This document shows, in pieces, positions 8,624-18,646 of a stretch of DNA of 64,000 nt (its first letter is position 1; each line of letters starts with the position of its first letter). The stretch comes from Inquilinus ginsengisoli_B (lineage in GTDB: Bacteria > Pseudomonadota > Alphaproteobacteria > DSM-16000 > Inquilinaceae). The stretch is from NCBI RefSeq assembly GCF_050434925.1, contig NZ_JBNDJK010000001.1:3658001-3722000 (forward strand), written 5' to 3'. The notes under the pieces are model-generated. The model worked only from the letters and a program-made list of their open reading frames with translations, searched no databases and was not told where the DNA came from. The translations under genes and the position numbers were made by a program.

Positions 8624-9400
8624 TCAGATCCGCCAGCCGGTATGAATGGCGGCGATGCCGGCCGACAGGTTGGTCCAGCGCACCCGCTCCAGCCCGGCGG
8701 CCTCGATTCGCTCGGCCAGGCTCGGCTGGTCGGGGAAGCGGCGGATGCTTTCGACCAGGTAGCGGTAGCTGTCCTCGTCCTTGGCCACCACCTTGCCCAT
8801 GCGCGGGATCACGGCGCGGGAATAGAGGTCGTAGGCGCGGTCCAGGCCCGGCAGCACGACCTTGCTGAACTCCAGGCAGAAGAAGCGCCCGCCGGGCTTC
8901 AGCACCCGCCGCGCCTCGCGCAGCGCATCATCGATCCGGGTCACGTTCCGGAGGCCGAAGGAGATGGTGTAGACGTCGATCGACCGGTCGGCGACCGGCA
9001 GCGATTCGGCGTTGCCGACCATGTACAGGATCGGGCCGACCCGGCCGCGGTCGATCGCCCGGTCGCGGCCGACCGCGACCATGCCTTCGGTCAGGTCGCA
9101 GATGATGGCGCGGGCGCCCTGGCCTGTGCTGTCGACGCCGGCGCGGTCGAGAAAGCGGAAGGCGATGTCGCCGGTGCCGCCGGCCACGTCCAGCAGGACC
9201 TCGCCCGGGCGGGGGCGGATCGCGGCGATGAGCTGGGCCTTCCACAGCCGGTGGACGCCGCCGCTCATCAGGTCGTTCATCAGGTCATAGCGCTGGGCCA
9301 CGCTGCTGAAGACGCCGTGGACGCGGTGGGTCTTCTCCGTCGGGTCGACCTCGGTGTCGCCGAACCAGCGGGACTCGGGATTGTGGGGCGCGTCGCTCAT
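8624..9400 (-). CDS. ubiE: Ubiquinone/menaquinone C-methyltransferase
   Basis: A 258-residue class I SAM methyltransferase of the UbiE/COQ5 family, which methylates the benzoquinol ring in ubiquinone synthesis. Seen are HRVHGVFSSVAQRYDLMNDLMSGGVHRLWK at the N-terminus, the SAM motif VLLDVAGGTGDIAFR, and SFGLRNVTRIDDALREARRVLKPGG. Start ATG 9400 (MSDAPHNPESRWFGD) is preferred over 9412. It diverges from mutM with 47 bases between, a common alphaproteobacterial arrangement. Confidence 0.95.
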   Translation of the reverse strand: MSDAPHNPESRWFGDTEVDPTEKTHRVHGVFSSVAQRYDLMNDLMSGGVHRLWKAQLIAAIRPRPGEVLLDVAGGTGDIAFRFLDRAGVDSTGQGARAIICDLTEGMVAVGRDRAIDRGRVGPILYMVGNAESLPVADRSIDVYTISFGLRNVTRIDDALREARRVLKPGGRFFCLEFSKVVLPGLDRAYDLYSRAVIPRMGKVVAKDEDSYRYLVESIRRFPDQPSLAERIEAAGLERVRWTNLSAGIAAIHTGWRI

Positions 9401-9447
9401 GGCCGGGACCATAGCGTCCGGCGCCGGGTCGTGCCAGTGTGCCGGCC

Positions 9448-10278
9448 ATGCCCGAGCTTCCCGAAGTCGAGACCGTTCGCCGCGGCCTTGTGCCCGTCCT
9501 GGAAGGCCAGCGCCTGGCCCGTGTCGAGCAGCGCCGCCCCGACCTGCGCTTCCCGCTGCCCGAGCGGATGGTGGAGCGGCTGACCGGCCGCCGGGTCGTG
9601 TGCCTGGACCGCCGCGCCAAATACCTGCTGATCCATCTCGACGACGGCATGGTGCTGCTGATCCATCTCGGCATGTCCGGGCGGATGATGGTCACCCAGG
9701 GCCGGCCGCAGATCGTCAGCCCACACGACCATGTGGTGTTCGAGACCGAGGCCGGATCGGTCGTCACCTTCAACGATGCCCGCCGCTTCGGCATGATGGA
9801 CCTGGTCAGCCAGAACGCGCTGCACGCCCATAAGGCGCTGGAGGCGCTGGGGCCGGAGCCGCTGTCGGACGAGTTCGACGCCGCCTATCTGGACCAGGTG
9901 CTGGCCCGCAAGATCACGCCGATCAAGGCGGCGCTGCTGGATCAGCGCGTTGTCGCCGGCCTCGGCAACATCTATGTCTGCGAGGCGCTGTGGGCGGCGC
10001 ATATCTCGCCGCGCCGAGTCGCCGCCTCGGTCGCCGGGGTGCGAGCGGCGCGGCTGGTGCCGGAGATCAAGGCGGTGCTGGCCCGCGCCATCGAGGCCGG
10101 CGGGTCGTCCCTGCGCGACTATGTCCAGGTCGACGGCGAGCTCGGCTATTTCCAGCATTCCTGGTCGGTGTACGACCGCGAGGGCGAGCCGTGCCGCATG
10201 CCGAAGTGCCGGGGCACGGTCCAGCGTCTCGTCCAGTCGGGCCGCAGCACCTTCTTCTGCCCGGTCTGCCAGCGCTGA
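9448..10278 (+). CDS. mutM: Formamidopyrimidine-DNA glycosylase
   Basis: A 276-residue Fpg/MutM base-excision repair enzyme that removes 8-oxoguanine and formamidopyrimidines and cuts the abasic site. The start is fixed by chemistry: Pro2 must be the N-terminal nucleophile, so the ATG before PELPEVETVRRGL (9448) is right and not the ATG at 9439. Further marks are the HLGMSGRMM block, LLDQRVVAGLGNIYVCEALW, and a C-terminal zinc finger with cysteines C-x4-C and C-x2-C. Confidence 0.95.
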   Translation: MPELPEVETVRRGLVPVLEGQRLARVEQRRPDLRFPLPERMVERLTGRRVVCLDRRAKYLLIHLDDGMVLLIHLGMSGRMMVTQGRPQIVSPHDHVVFETEAGSVVTFNDARRFGMMDLVSQNALHAHKALEALGPEPLSDEFDAAYLDQVLARKITPIKAALLDQRVVAGLGNIYVCEALWAAHISPRRVAASVAGVRAARLVPEIKAVLARAIEAGGSSLRDYVQVDGELGYFQHSWSVYDREGEPCRMPKCRGTVQRLVQSGRSTFFCPVCQR

Positions 10279-10317
10279 CCGGGCGTTCGATCAATCGAAG
10301 ATGCGGAGGAGCGTTTC

Positions 10318-11097
10318 ATGACCGCGAGCTACGAGACCATCCTGGTCGAGACCCGGGGGCGGGTCGGCCTGATCACCCTGAACCGGCCGCAGGCGCTGAA
10401 CGCGCTGAACGACGCGATCTTCCGGGATCTCGCCCAGGCCCTGACGGCCTTCGACGCGGATGACGGTGTCGGCGCCGTCGTCCTGACCGGGTCGGAAAAG
10501 GCCTTCGCCGCCGGGGCGGACATCAAGGAGATGGCGTCGAAGGACTTCATCGCCGCCTATCGCGGCAACCTGATCGAGAACTGGACCTGCATCACCAAGC
10601 TGCGCAAGCCGATCATCGCCGCGGTTGCCGGCTACGCCCTGGGCGGCGGCTGCGAGATCGCGATGATGTGCGACTTCATCATCGCCGCCGACACGGCCAA
10701 GTTCGGCCAGCCGGAGATCAAGCTGGGCACCATCCCGGGTTCCGGCGGCACCCAGCGCCTGACCAAGCTGATCGGCCGGTCGAAGGCGATGGACCTGGTG
10801 CTGACCGGCCGGATGATGGATGCGGCGGAGGCCGAGCGGTCGGGCCTGGTCGCCCGCGTGGTGCCGGCGGCCGAGCTGCTGGACGTGGCGGTGAAGGCGG
10901 CGGAGACGATCGCCGGCTATTCCCTGCCGATCACGATGATGGCGAAGGAGGCGGTGCACCGCGCCGACGAGACGCCGCTGGCCGAGGGCATCCTGTTCGA
11001 GCGTCGGCTGTTCCACGCCACCTTCGCCACCGAGGACCGGCGCGAGGGCATGGCCGCCTTCGCCGAGAAGCGGCCAGCAGCGTTCAAGCACCGCTGA
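10318..11097 (+). CDS. Enoyl-CoA hydratase
   Basis: A 259-residue crotonase-family protein, very likely a short-chain enoyl-CoA hydratase of beta-oxidation. The oxyanion-hole segments AFAAGADIKEM and ALGGGCEIAMMCD are intact, and both expected catalytic glutamates can be placed, in GGGCEIAMM and in PEIKLGTIPGSGGTQRL. It follows mutM by 39 bases with a GGAGG-like ribosome site. It ends at a strong terminator. Confidence 0.9.
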   Translation: MTASYETILVETRGRVGLITLNRPQALNALNDAIFRDLAQALTAFDADDGVGAVVLTGSEKAFAAGADIKEMASKDFIAAYRGNLIENWTCITKLRKPIIAAVAGYALGGGCEIAMMCDFIIAADTAKFGQPEIKLGTIPGSGGTQRLTKLIGRSKAMDLVLTGRMMDAAEAERSGLVARVVPAAELLDVAVKAAETIAGYSLPITMMAKEAVHRADETPLAEGILFERRLFHATFATEDRREGMAAFAEKRPAAFKHR

Positions 11098-11106
11098 CCC
11101 GAACGA

Positions 11107-11136
11107 AAACGGCGGGCCCGAGAGCCCGCCGTTTCC
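11107..11136 (+). terminator. Intrinsic terminator after enoyl-CoA hydratase gene
   Basis: Perfect 11-bp stem (11107-11117 pairs with 11124-11134, core GGCGGGC/GCCCGCC) with a 6-base loop, and T residues at the 3' end of the stem. It starts 9 bases after the stop codon. The convergent DoxX gene ends 22 bases further on and may also use it. Confidence 0.8.
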
Positions 11137-11157
11137 GGTCATTCCAGTGCCTGCGCG

Positions 11158-11562
11158 TCAGTCGCGGCCGGGGCCGACCGCCCAGGCGCCGGGGCCGAAG
11201 GCGGTGACCATCAGCAGGCCGCCGGCGATGGCGAGGTTCTTCATCGCCGCCAGCTGGTTGGCCGCGGCCTCGGCGTCGCCCATGGCCCAGAAATGATGCA
11301 CCAGGACGATGGTCAGCAGGACGAAGCCGGCCATGATGAAGGCAGCAATGCGCGAGAACAGGCCGAGGACCAAGAGGATGCCGCCGCCGAGCTCGATCAG
11401 GATGGTCAGCGCGGCGAAGAGCTGCGGCACCGGCAGGTCGTTTGAGGCGACGTAGCCGACGGTGCCCTCGAAGCCGGTCAGCTTGGCCCAGCCGGAGAAC
11501 ACGAACAGGACGGCGAGGAAGATGCGGGCGAAGAAGGCGAAGAAAGAGGAGAAGGCCGACAT
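11158..11562 (-). CDS. DoxX family membrane protein
   Basis: A 134-residue protein with four hydrophobic segments. It has the DoxX pattern: FARIFLAVLFVFSGWAKLTGFEG in the first segment, then a loop and LIELGGGILLVLGLFSRIAAFIMAGF. DoxX proteins are small inner-membrane proteins linked to redox balance in some bacteria; a precise role is unknown. A ribosome site (GGATGGTGAA) precedes the ATG. It is downstream of iolE on the same strand, 100 bases away, so it may be read as the last gene of the iol operon. Confidence 0.8.
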   Translation of the reverse strand: MSAFSSFFAFFARIFLAVLFVFSGWAKLTGFEGTVGYVASNDLPVPQLFAALTILIELGGGILLVLGLFSRIAAFIMAGFVLLTIVLVHHFWAMGDAEAAANQLAAMKNLAIAGGLLMVTAFGPGAWAVGPGRD

Positions 11563-11662
11563 TTCACCATCCGGGTGAGTTGATTCGATGCGACACTATG
11601 ACATCAACCGCTTCGCTCGGATGGAGAAATCTGCATAAACAGTGTGTTGACGGGCAGCCGCC

Positions 11663-12559
11663 TCAGCTCTTCACCTCGAAGCCGGCGCCGGTGGCGAACT
11701 TCCACAGGTTGCGATAGCCCAGCCGGGCATAAGTCAGCGGATGCGCCTTGGCCGGGTCCTGCTCGGCCTCCACCACCATCCAGCCGCTGTAGCTCTTCGG
11801 CAGGGCGTCGAAGATTCGCGGGAAGTCGATCATGCCGTCGCCCGGCACGGTGAACAGTCCGCCGATGACGCCGTCGAGGAAGCTCCAATCCTCGTCGCGC
11901 ACTTTCTGCAGCACGTCGCGGCGCACATCCTTGGCGTGGACATGGTTGATCCGGCTGGCGTAGCGCTTCGCCAGCGCCGCCGGATCGCCGCCGGCCACGG
12001 TCATGTGGCCGGAATCGAGCAGCAGCCCGACCGACAGGCCGGTGTGCTGCATCAGCAGGTCGACCTCGGCCTCGCTCTGCACCAGCGTGCCCATGTGGTG
12101 GTGATAGGCCGGCCGGACGCCGCGCTTCGCCATGTGGTCGCCGACGGCGGTCAGCTTGCGGCCGAATTCCGGCCAGGCATCCGCCGGCAGGGTCGGGCGC
12201 TGCGACAGCGGCGTGCCGCGGTCGCCATGCACGGCGCCGGAGGTGTCGCAGAACACCATCACCTTGCAGCCGAGCGCGGCGAGCAGGGCGAGGTGTGGCT
12301 CCATCGCCGTGATCTCATCCTCGACCGAGCGGTCGAGCAGGTTGGCGCTGTACCAGCCGGAGATCAGGGACAGGCGGTGCACCTCCAGGATCGGCCGCAG
12401 CTTGTCGGCCTGGCGCGGGAACTTGTTGCCCAGCTCGATGCCGGTGAAGCCGGCCTCGCGCGCCTCGAACAGGCAGGTCTCGAGCGGCGTCTCGCCGCCC
12501 AGCTCCGGCAGGTCGTCGTTGCTCCAGGCGATCGGGTTGGTGCCGAGGGTGACGGTCAT
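11663..12559 (-). CDS. iolE: Inosose (2-keto-myo-inositol) dehydratase
   Basis: A 298-residue TIM-barrel sugar-phosphate isomerase-like protein that matches IolE, which dehydrates scyllo-inosose, the second step of myo-inositol breakdown. The N-terminus MTVTLGTNPIAWSNDDLPELGGETPLETCLFEAREAGFTGIELGNKFP is characteristic; later FCDTSGAVHGDRGTPL, LLLDSGHMTVAGGDP and NHVHAKDVRRD carry the metal-binding residues. It is last of the contiguous iolB-C-D-E run. Confidence 0.95.
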   Translation of the reverse strand: MTVTLGTNPIAWSNDDLPELGGETPLETCLFEAREAGFTGIELGNKFPRQADKLRPILEVHRLSLISGWYSANLLDRSVEDEITAMEPHLALLAALGCKVMVFCDTSGAVHGDRGTPLSQRPTLPADAWPEFGRKLTAVGDHMAKRGVRPAYHHHMGTLVQSEAEVDLLMQHTGLSVGLLLDSGHMTVAGGDPAALAKRYASRINHVHAKDVRRDVLQKVRDEDWSFLDGVIGGLFTVPGDGMIDFPRIFDALPKSYSGWMVVEAEQDPAKAHPLTYARLGYRNLWKFATGAGFEVKS

Positions 12560-12593
12560 TGCGGCGGTCTCGTGCGGTCGGATGGTTGATGGA

Positions 12594-14447
<1,854 letters not shown>

Positions 14448-14460
14448 CCCTATCGCTCCT

Positions 14461-16380
14461 TCAGGCCGCGGCTTGCGCCGCGGCGCGGGCATTCTCCCAG
14501 GCGGCGATCAGGCTGCCATAGCTGGCGGCCATCCGTCTCACCGCTTCGTCGTCGTCGATGCGTCCGGCGATCCAGTCCTCGGCCGCCCGGCCGAAGATGG
14601 TGCGGCCGACCGCGAAACCGCGGCACCAGGGCTGGCGCGCCGCCAGGGCGAAGGCGGCCGTCAGCTCCTCCTCCGGCGCCTCGAGGCCCAGCAGCACCAC
14701 GCCGCGGCAATGCGGATCGCGCCGGGCGATCACCTCCTGGATCGCCTGCCACGCCGCCTCGGACGGCGGCGGCGGCAGCTTCCACCAGTCCGGGTGGATG
14801 CCGATGCCGTAGAGATGATCCAGCGCCCGGGCCACGGTGCGGTCGTCGGCCGGCATCGATTTCGGCGGGATGACCTCGATCAGCAGCTCGTGCCGGGTGG
14901 CGCGGCTGGCGTCGAACAGGGCCAGCAGCTGGCGGTCCTGCTCGGCCTGGATCTGCGGCGGGTCGTCCGGGTGGTACTGCACCAGGCACTTGACCACATG
15001 CTCCAGCGGCCATTCGCGCAGGGTGACGCCGACATCCGGCCCGCCTTCGAAGCGCAGCGGGCGCGACCCCGGCAGCTCGATCGGCCGTCCGATCCAGGCG
15101 CCGCTGCCGGCGGCGGCGAACAGCGCCTCGCTGCCCAGCCGGCCGTCGATCAGCACGCCGAAGCCGGGCCGGTCGCCATGGGCCTGCTTCGCCGCCTGCC
15201 AGGCCAGCAGCTTGAAGTCGCCGATCCGCTCCGGATCGACGCCATGGCGCGCGACCATCTCTTCCAGCTGCGACCGGTGGTCGAAGGCCATGGCGTGGAC
15301 CTCCGGCCAGTCGCGGATCCGGGTGGTCGCCCAATGCACCTGGTTCAGCGCCGGGTCCTCGCGCAGCCGGTGATGGGCGCTGCCTTCGGCCAGGAACTGC
15401 GACAGCTCGGTCCAGCTCGGATAGGAGGGCGCGCAGCCATGCCGCGATACGGCGAAGGCGCCGCAGGCATTGGCGTAGCGGCAGGCGGCCTCGACCGGCT
15501 CGTCGCGCAGCCAGCCGCGCAGGAACCCGGCCATGAAGCCGTCGCCGGCGCCCAGCACGTTGTAGACCTCCACCGGGAAGCCGGGGCCCTTCACCCCCTG
15601 CTCGATGTCGTCCGGGATCGCTCCCGGGAACACCACGCAGCCCATCGGCCCGCGCTTGACCACGATGGTCGCGGTGCTGAGCTCGCGCACCCGGCGCAGC
15701 GCCGCCAGCGTGTCGGTGGCGCCGCCGGCGATGTGGATCTCCTCCTCGGTACCGACGATCAGATCGCAGTCCGGCAGGATCGCCTGCAGATGGGTGGTGA
15801 CGGCCGAGCTCTCGACGAAGCGCTCCTCGCCCAGCCCGTGGCCGGTCAGGGCCCACAGCACCGGGCGGTAGTCGATGTCCAGCGCCACCTTGCGGCCATG
15901 GGCATGGGCCAGCCTCATCGCCTTCCGGCTCATCGCCGCGACCGAGGGGGTGGAGAAATGGGTGCCGGTGACGACGACGGCCCGGGCCGAGGCGATGAAG
16001 GCCTCGTCGATGTCGTCCTCGGACAGCGCCATGTCGGCGCAGTCCTCGCGGTAGAAGATCAGCGGGAAGGTGTGGCGGTCGCGGATGCCCAGGATCACCA
16101 GCGCGGTCAGGCGCTGCTTGTCGGTGATCACATGGCTGGTGTCGACGCCCTCGGCCGCCAGCTGCTCGCGGATGAAGCGGCCCATATGCTCGTCGCCGAC
16201 CCTGGTGAGCAGGGCGGTGCGCAGGCCCAGCCGGGCGCCGCCGACCGAGATGTTGGTCGGGCAGCCGCCAACATATTTGGCGAAGGACGCCATGTCCTCC
16301 AGCCGGCCGCCGACCTGCTCGCCATAGAGGTCGACCGAGGACCGGCCGATGCAGATCACGTCGAGCGTGGGCTCAGCCAT
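14461..16380 (-). CDS. iolC: 5-dehydro-2-deoxygluconokinase fused to DUF2090 aldolase-like domain
   Basis: A 639-residue fusion. Residues 1 to about 325 are a PfkB sugar kinase (LDVICIGRSSVDLYGEQVGGRLEDM at the N-terminus; NVLGAGDGFMAGFLRGWL is the PfkB signature with catalytic Asp). The rest, from about FLAEGSAHHRL, is DUF2090, a barrel domain thought to be the 2-deoxy-5-keto-gluconate-6-phosphate aldolase (the IolJ step). One protein would then do phosphorylation and cleavage to dihydroxyacetone phosphate and malonate semialdehyde. It overlaps the end of iolB by 8 bases. The fusion is known in Proteobacteria. Confidence 0.9.
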   Translation of the reverse strand: MAEPTLDVICIGRSSVDLYGEQVGGRLEDMASFAKYVGGCPTNISVGGARLGLRTALLTRVGDEHMGRFIREQLAAEGVDTSHVITDKQRLTALVILGIRDRHTFPLIFYREDCADMALSEDDIDEAFIASARAVVVTGTHFSTPSVAAMSRKAMRLAHAHGRKVALDIDYRPVLWALTGHGLGEERFVESSAVTTHLQAILPDCDLIVGTEEEIHIAGGATDTLAALRRVRELSTATIVVKRGPMGCVVFPGAIPDDIEQGVKGPGFPVEVYNVLGAGDGFMAGFLRGWLRDEPVEAACRYANACGAFAVSRHGCAPSYPSWTELSQFLAEGSAHHRLREDPALNQVHWATTRIRDWPEVHAMAFDHRSQLEEMVARHGVDPERIGDFKLLAWQAAKQAHGDRPGFGVLIDGRLGSEALFAAAGSGAWIGRPIELPGSRPLRFEGGPDVGVTLREWPLEHVVKCLVQYHPDDPPQIQAEQDRQLLALFDASRATRHELLIEVIPPKSMPADDRTVARALDHLYGIGIHPDWWKLPPPPSEAAWQAIQEVIARRDPHCRGVVLLGLEAPEEELTAAFALAARQPWCRGFAVGRTIFGRAAEDWIAGRIDDDEAVRRMAASYGSLIAAWENARAAAQAAA

Positions 16381-17203
16381 GACGCGAAACCCCCTCCGGG
16401 CGCCAGAACCCGGCCTGGGCGTCCATGGTCCAGCGATGCTCCTCGGTGAACTCGGGCACGGTGTAAGGGTTGCCGGGCAGGTGCCGGATCACCCAGGCGT
16501 AGTACATGCCGTAGCCGGGCGCCGCGCATTGCGCATGATCGAAGCCGTCGAAGATCTTGATGGTGTCGTTCCCCCGCACCTTCAGCACCGTCTCGCCCAG
16601 CTCGGCATGGCCGTAGCCGCGCGGATCGGTGAAGCGGTAGTGGTAGATCTCCGGCTGCGGGTGGTGGTGCGGCGGATAGCTCGACCAGCGGCCGGGGAAG
16701 GTGACCACCTCGCCCAGCACCAGCTCGGCATTCGGGTCGCTGTTGCGCAGGTCGAAGATGGTGCGGACATAGCGGTAGCAGGCGTCGTCGACCTGGCCCT
16801 TGCCGCGGTGCTCGTTCGGTACGTCCGCCGGCTGGAACAGGCGGGACGGGAAGGGCTTGGCGTTCTTCGTCTCGTAGACGGTGAACTCGGCCTCGGCCTC
16901 GGTCTCGGCCTCGGCCGAGAGCCGCACCCGGGCGCCGGCGGCGACATGCACGGCGCTGGCCGATTCATCGAACAGCGAGGCTCGCGTGAAGCGCACGGAC
17001 TGGTTGTCCGCGGTCACCTCGGCGGTGCCGGACATCAGCAGCCAGGCGGTCTCGTTCGCGGTTTCGATCTCGCGGCTCTCGCCCGGCGCCAGCTTCAGCA
17101 CGGACACCGCAATGCCGGTGTCGTCCTCGGGCTCGTCGAAGCGGGTGATCTGCGTCAGCCCCGGGCCGAAGCCGCCGCGGTGGCCGGTCAGATGGCGGGT
17201 CAT
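16373..17203 (-). CDS. iolB: 5-deoxy-glucuronate isomerase
   Basis: A 276-residue bicupin that isomerises 5-deoxy-glucuronate to 5-keto-2-deoxygluconate. The marks are the histidine-rich cupin block WSSYPPHHHPQPEIYHYRF and a second cupin strand with IKIFDGFDHAQCAAPGYGMYY. The ATG at 17203 (MTRHLTGHRGGFGPG) follows GGGAGGACC; the frame remains open to 17251 but those residues would start inside the operator region. It is the first gene of the leftward iol operon. Confidence 0.95.
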   Translation of the reverse strand: MTRHLTGHRGGFGPGLTQITRFDEPEDDTGIAVSVLKLAPGESREIETANETAWLLMSGTAEVTADNQSVRFTRASLFDESASAVHVAAGARVRLSAEAETEAEAEFTVYETKNAKPFPSRLFQPADVPNEHRGKGQVDDACYRYVRTIFDLRNSDPNAELVLGEVVTFPGRWSSYPPHHHPQPEIYHYRFTDPRGYGHAELGETVLKVRGNDTIKIFDGFDHAQCAAPGYGMYYAWVIRHLPGNPYTVPEFTEEHRWTMDAQAGFWRPEGVSRHG

Positions 17204-17228
17204 TGCTGGTCCTCCCAGGGCGATTTCG

Positions 17229-17256
17229 GTCAAATAGAACAAATATTCCATTTGAC
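17229..17256. promoter_or_regulatory. Palindrome in the iolB-iolG divergent region (IolR-like operator)
   Basis: A 28-bp imperfect palindrome with outer arms GTCAAAT (17229-17235) and ATTTGAC (17250-17256); 11 of 13 arm positions pair. At its centre is AGAA-N6-TTCC (17236-17249), one base off the GGAA-N6-TTCC motif reported for IolR of inositol operons in rhizobia. Its place between divergent iolB and iolG suits a common repressor. No iolR gene is in the window. Confidence 0.6.
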
Positions 17257-17263
17257 TGCAACC

Positions 17264-17275
17264 TCAGAATTCTGA
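17264..17275. promoter_or_regulatory. 12-bp perfect palindrome, possible second iol operator
   Basis: TCAGAATTCTGA reads the same on both strands and lies 8 bases from the larger palindrome, nearer iolG. It again contains GAA and TTC half sites, though without the 6-base spacer. Whether it binds a regulator is unknown. Confidence 0.35.
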
Positions 17276-17339
17276 TTTTTCTGTCGCGGTCGACCGCGGC
17301 CGGGCCGATGATCCGGCGCGTCGTGAGGGAGAGGACTCA

Positions 17340-18326
17340 ATGCTCAAGATCTGCCAGTTCGGTGCCGGACGGATCGGGAAGATCCATGCCGACAACATCG
17401 CCCGGAACCCGCGGACCCAGCTGGTCGCCGTGGTCGACGTGCATCGCGAGTCGGCCGAGGCGCTGGCGAAGCAGCATGGCGCCGCGGTCGGCGACGGCCT
17501 GGCGGCGCTGGACGGCGCCGACGCGGTGGTGATCGCCAGCTCGACCGACACCCATGCCGACCTGATCGAGGCGGCCGCCAAGGCCGGCAAGGCGATCTTC
17601 TGCGAGAAGCCGATCGATCTCGACAGCGCCCGCGTCGAAGGCTGCCTCGACATCGTCGCCCGGGCCGGGGTGCCGCTGGCGCTCGGCTTCAACCGGCGCT
17701 TCGACCCCAGCTTCGAGGCGGTCCATGCCGGCATCGCCGAGGGGCGCATCGGCAAGGTCGAACTGGTGGCGATCACCAGCCGCGACCCCGGACCACCGCC
17801 GGCCAGCTACATCCGCGTCTCCGGCGGGCTGTTCCGGGACATGATGATCCATGACTTCGACATCGCCCGCTGGCTGCTGGGCGAGGAGCCGGTGGAGATC
17901 TATGCGACGGCCAGCAACCTGGTCGACCCGGCGATCGGTGCGGAAGGGGACGTCGACACCGCGGTGGTGACGCTGAAGACCGCGGGCGGCGCCATCGCCC
18001 AGATCTCGAACAGCCGCCGCGCCGTCTACGGCTACGACCAGCGGGTCGAGGCCTTCGGCTCGCTCGGCATGCTGCGGGCCGAGAACCGGGCCGCGACCAC
18101 GGTGGAATATGCCGGCGCCGACGGGGTGGTGCGGGACAAGCCACTGCATTTCTTCCTGGAGCGCTACGCCGAGGCCTATCGGCGCGAGCTCGACGACTTC
18201 ATCGACGCGGTGCTGGAGGGGCGGGCGCCGCGGGCCGGCGGCGAGGACGGCAAGCGCGCCTTGCTGCTCGCCGACGTGGCCTGGGAATCGGTGAAGACCG
18301 GCGCCCCGGTGCGGCTCGCGCGCTGA
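17340..18326 (+). CDS. iolG: Inositol 2-dehydrogenase (Gfo/Idh/MocA family)
   Basis: A 328-residue NAD(P)-dependent oxidoreductase, likely oxidising myo-inositol to scyllo-inosose, the first step for the iol genes. The Rossmann motif GAGRIGKIHADNI starts at residue 7, the family motif EKPIDL is near 96, and MIHDFDIARWLLG carries the catalytic Asp-His region. GGGAGAGGAC lies just before the ATG. It is divergent from iolB and shares its control region. The family is broad, so the exact polyol is inferred from context. Confidence 0.88.
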   Translation: MLKICQFGAGRIGKIHADNIARNPRTQLVAVVDVHRESAEALAKQHGAAVGDGLAALDGADAVVIASSTDTHADLIEAAAKAGKAIFCEKPIDLDSARVEGCLDIVARAGVPLALGFNRRFDPSFEAVHAGIAEGRIGKVELVAITSRDPGPPPASYIRVSGGLFRDMMIHDFDIARWLLGEEPVEIYATASNLVDPAIGAEGDVDTAVVTLKTAGGAIAQISNSRRAVYGYDQRVEAFGSLGMLRAENRAATTVEYAGADGVVRDKPLHFFLERYAEAYRRELDDFIDAVLEGRAPRAGGEDGKRALLLADVAWESVKTGAPVRLAR

Positions 18327-18646
18327 GTCATCCTCGAATTGTCCTGCGAAAGATTCTCTCCGACCCCGGCCGAACGCCTATGGTCAAGGCGCTCGGCCTG
18401 AGGTTATAGTTCGGCCGGGTGTCTTCTGTAGGCTCGGCTGAGGGGTAAAGAGACGTTACTTCGCCCGCGGGTGGTCGTCACGCGCGGGCTGGTTGTCTCT
18501 AGGTAACGAATGGTCGTCTCGACAAAAACGTTCAGACCGTCCAGCACCGGCGCAAATCCGGTTGCGAGCGGACAGATTCTGGTTTCCGCTCGCGGAAGCC
18601 GCACCCTTGGTCCTGGTGCAGCACTTTCTCTTGGAGTTTCAGTTCA
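18327..18646 (+). other. Gene-free region with structured leader of the cold-shock gene
   Basis: No gene is visible. The second half holds at least two strong hairpins in the csp orientation: AGAGAC (18449-18454) pairs with GTCTCT (18495-18500) around an inner stem GCCCGCG/CGCGGGC (18463-18469 with 18483-18489), and GCGAGCGGA (18564-18572) pairs with TCCGCTCGC (18585-18593). GTTAC at 18455 and GTAAC at 18503 allow an alternative fold of the first hairpin. Long switchable 5' leaders are known for cspA-type mRNAs. That this is a temperature-responsive leader is inference. Confidence 0.45.
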
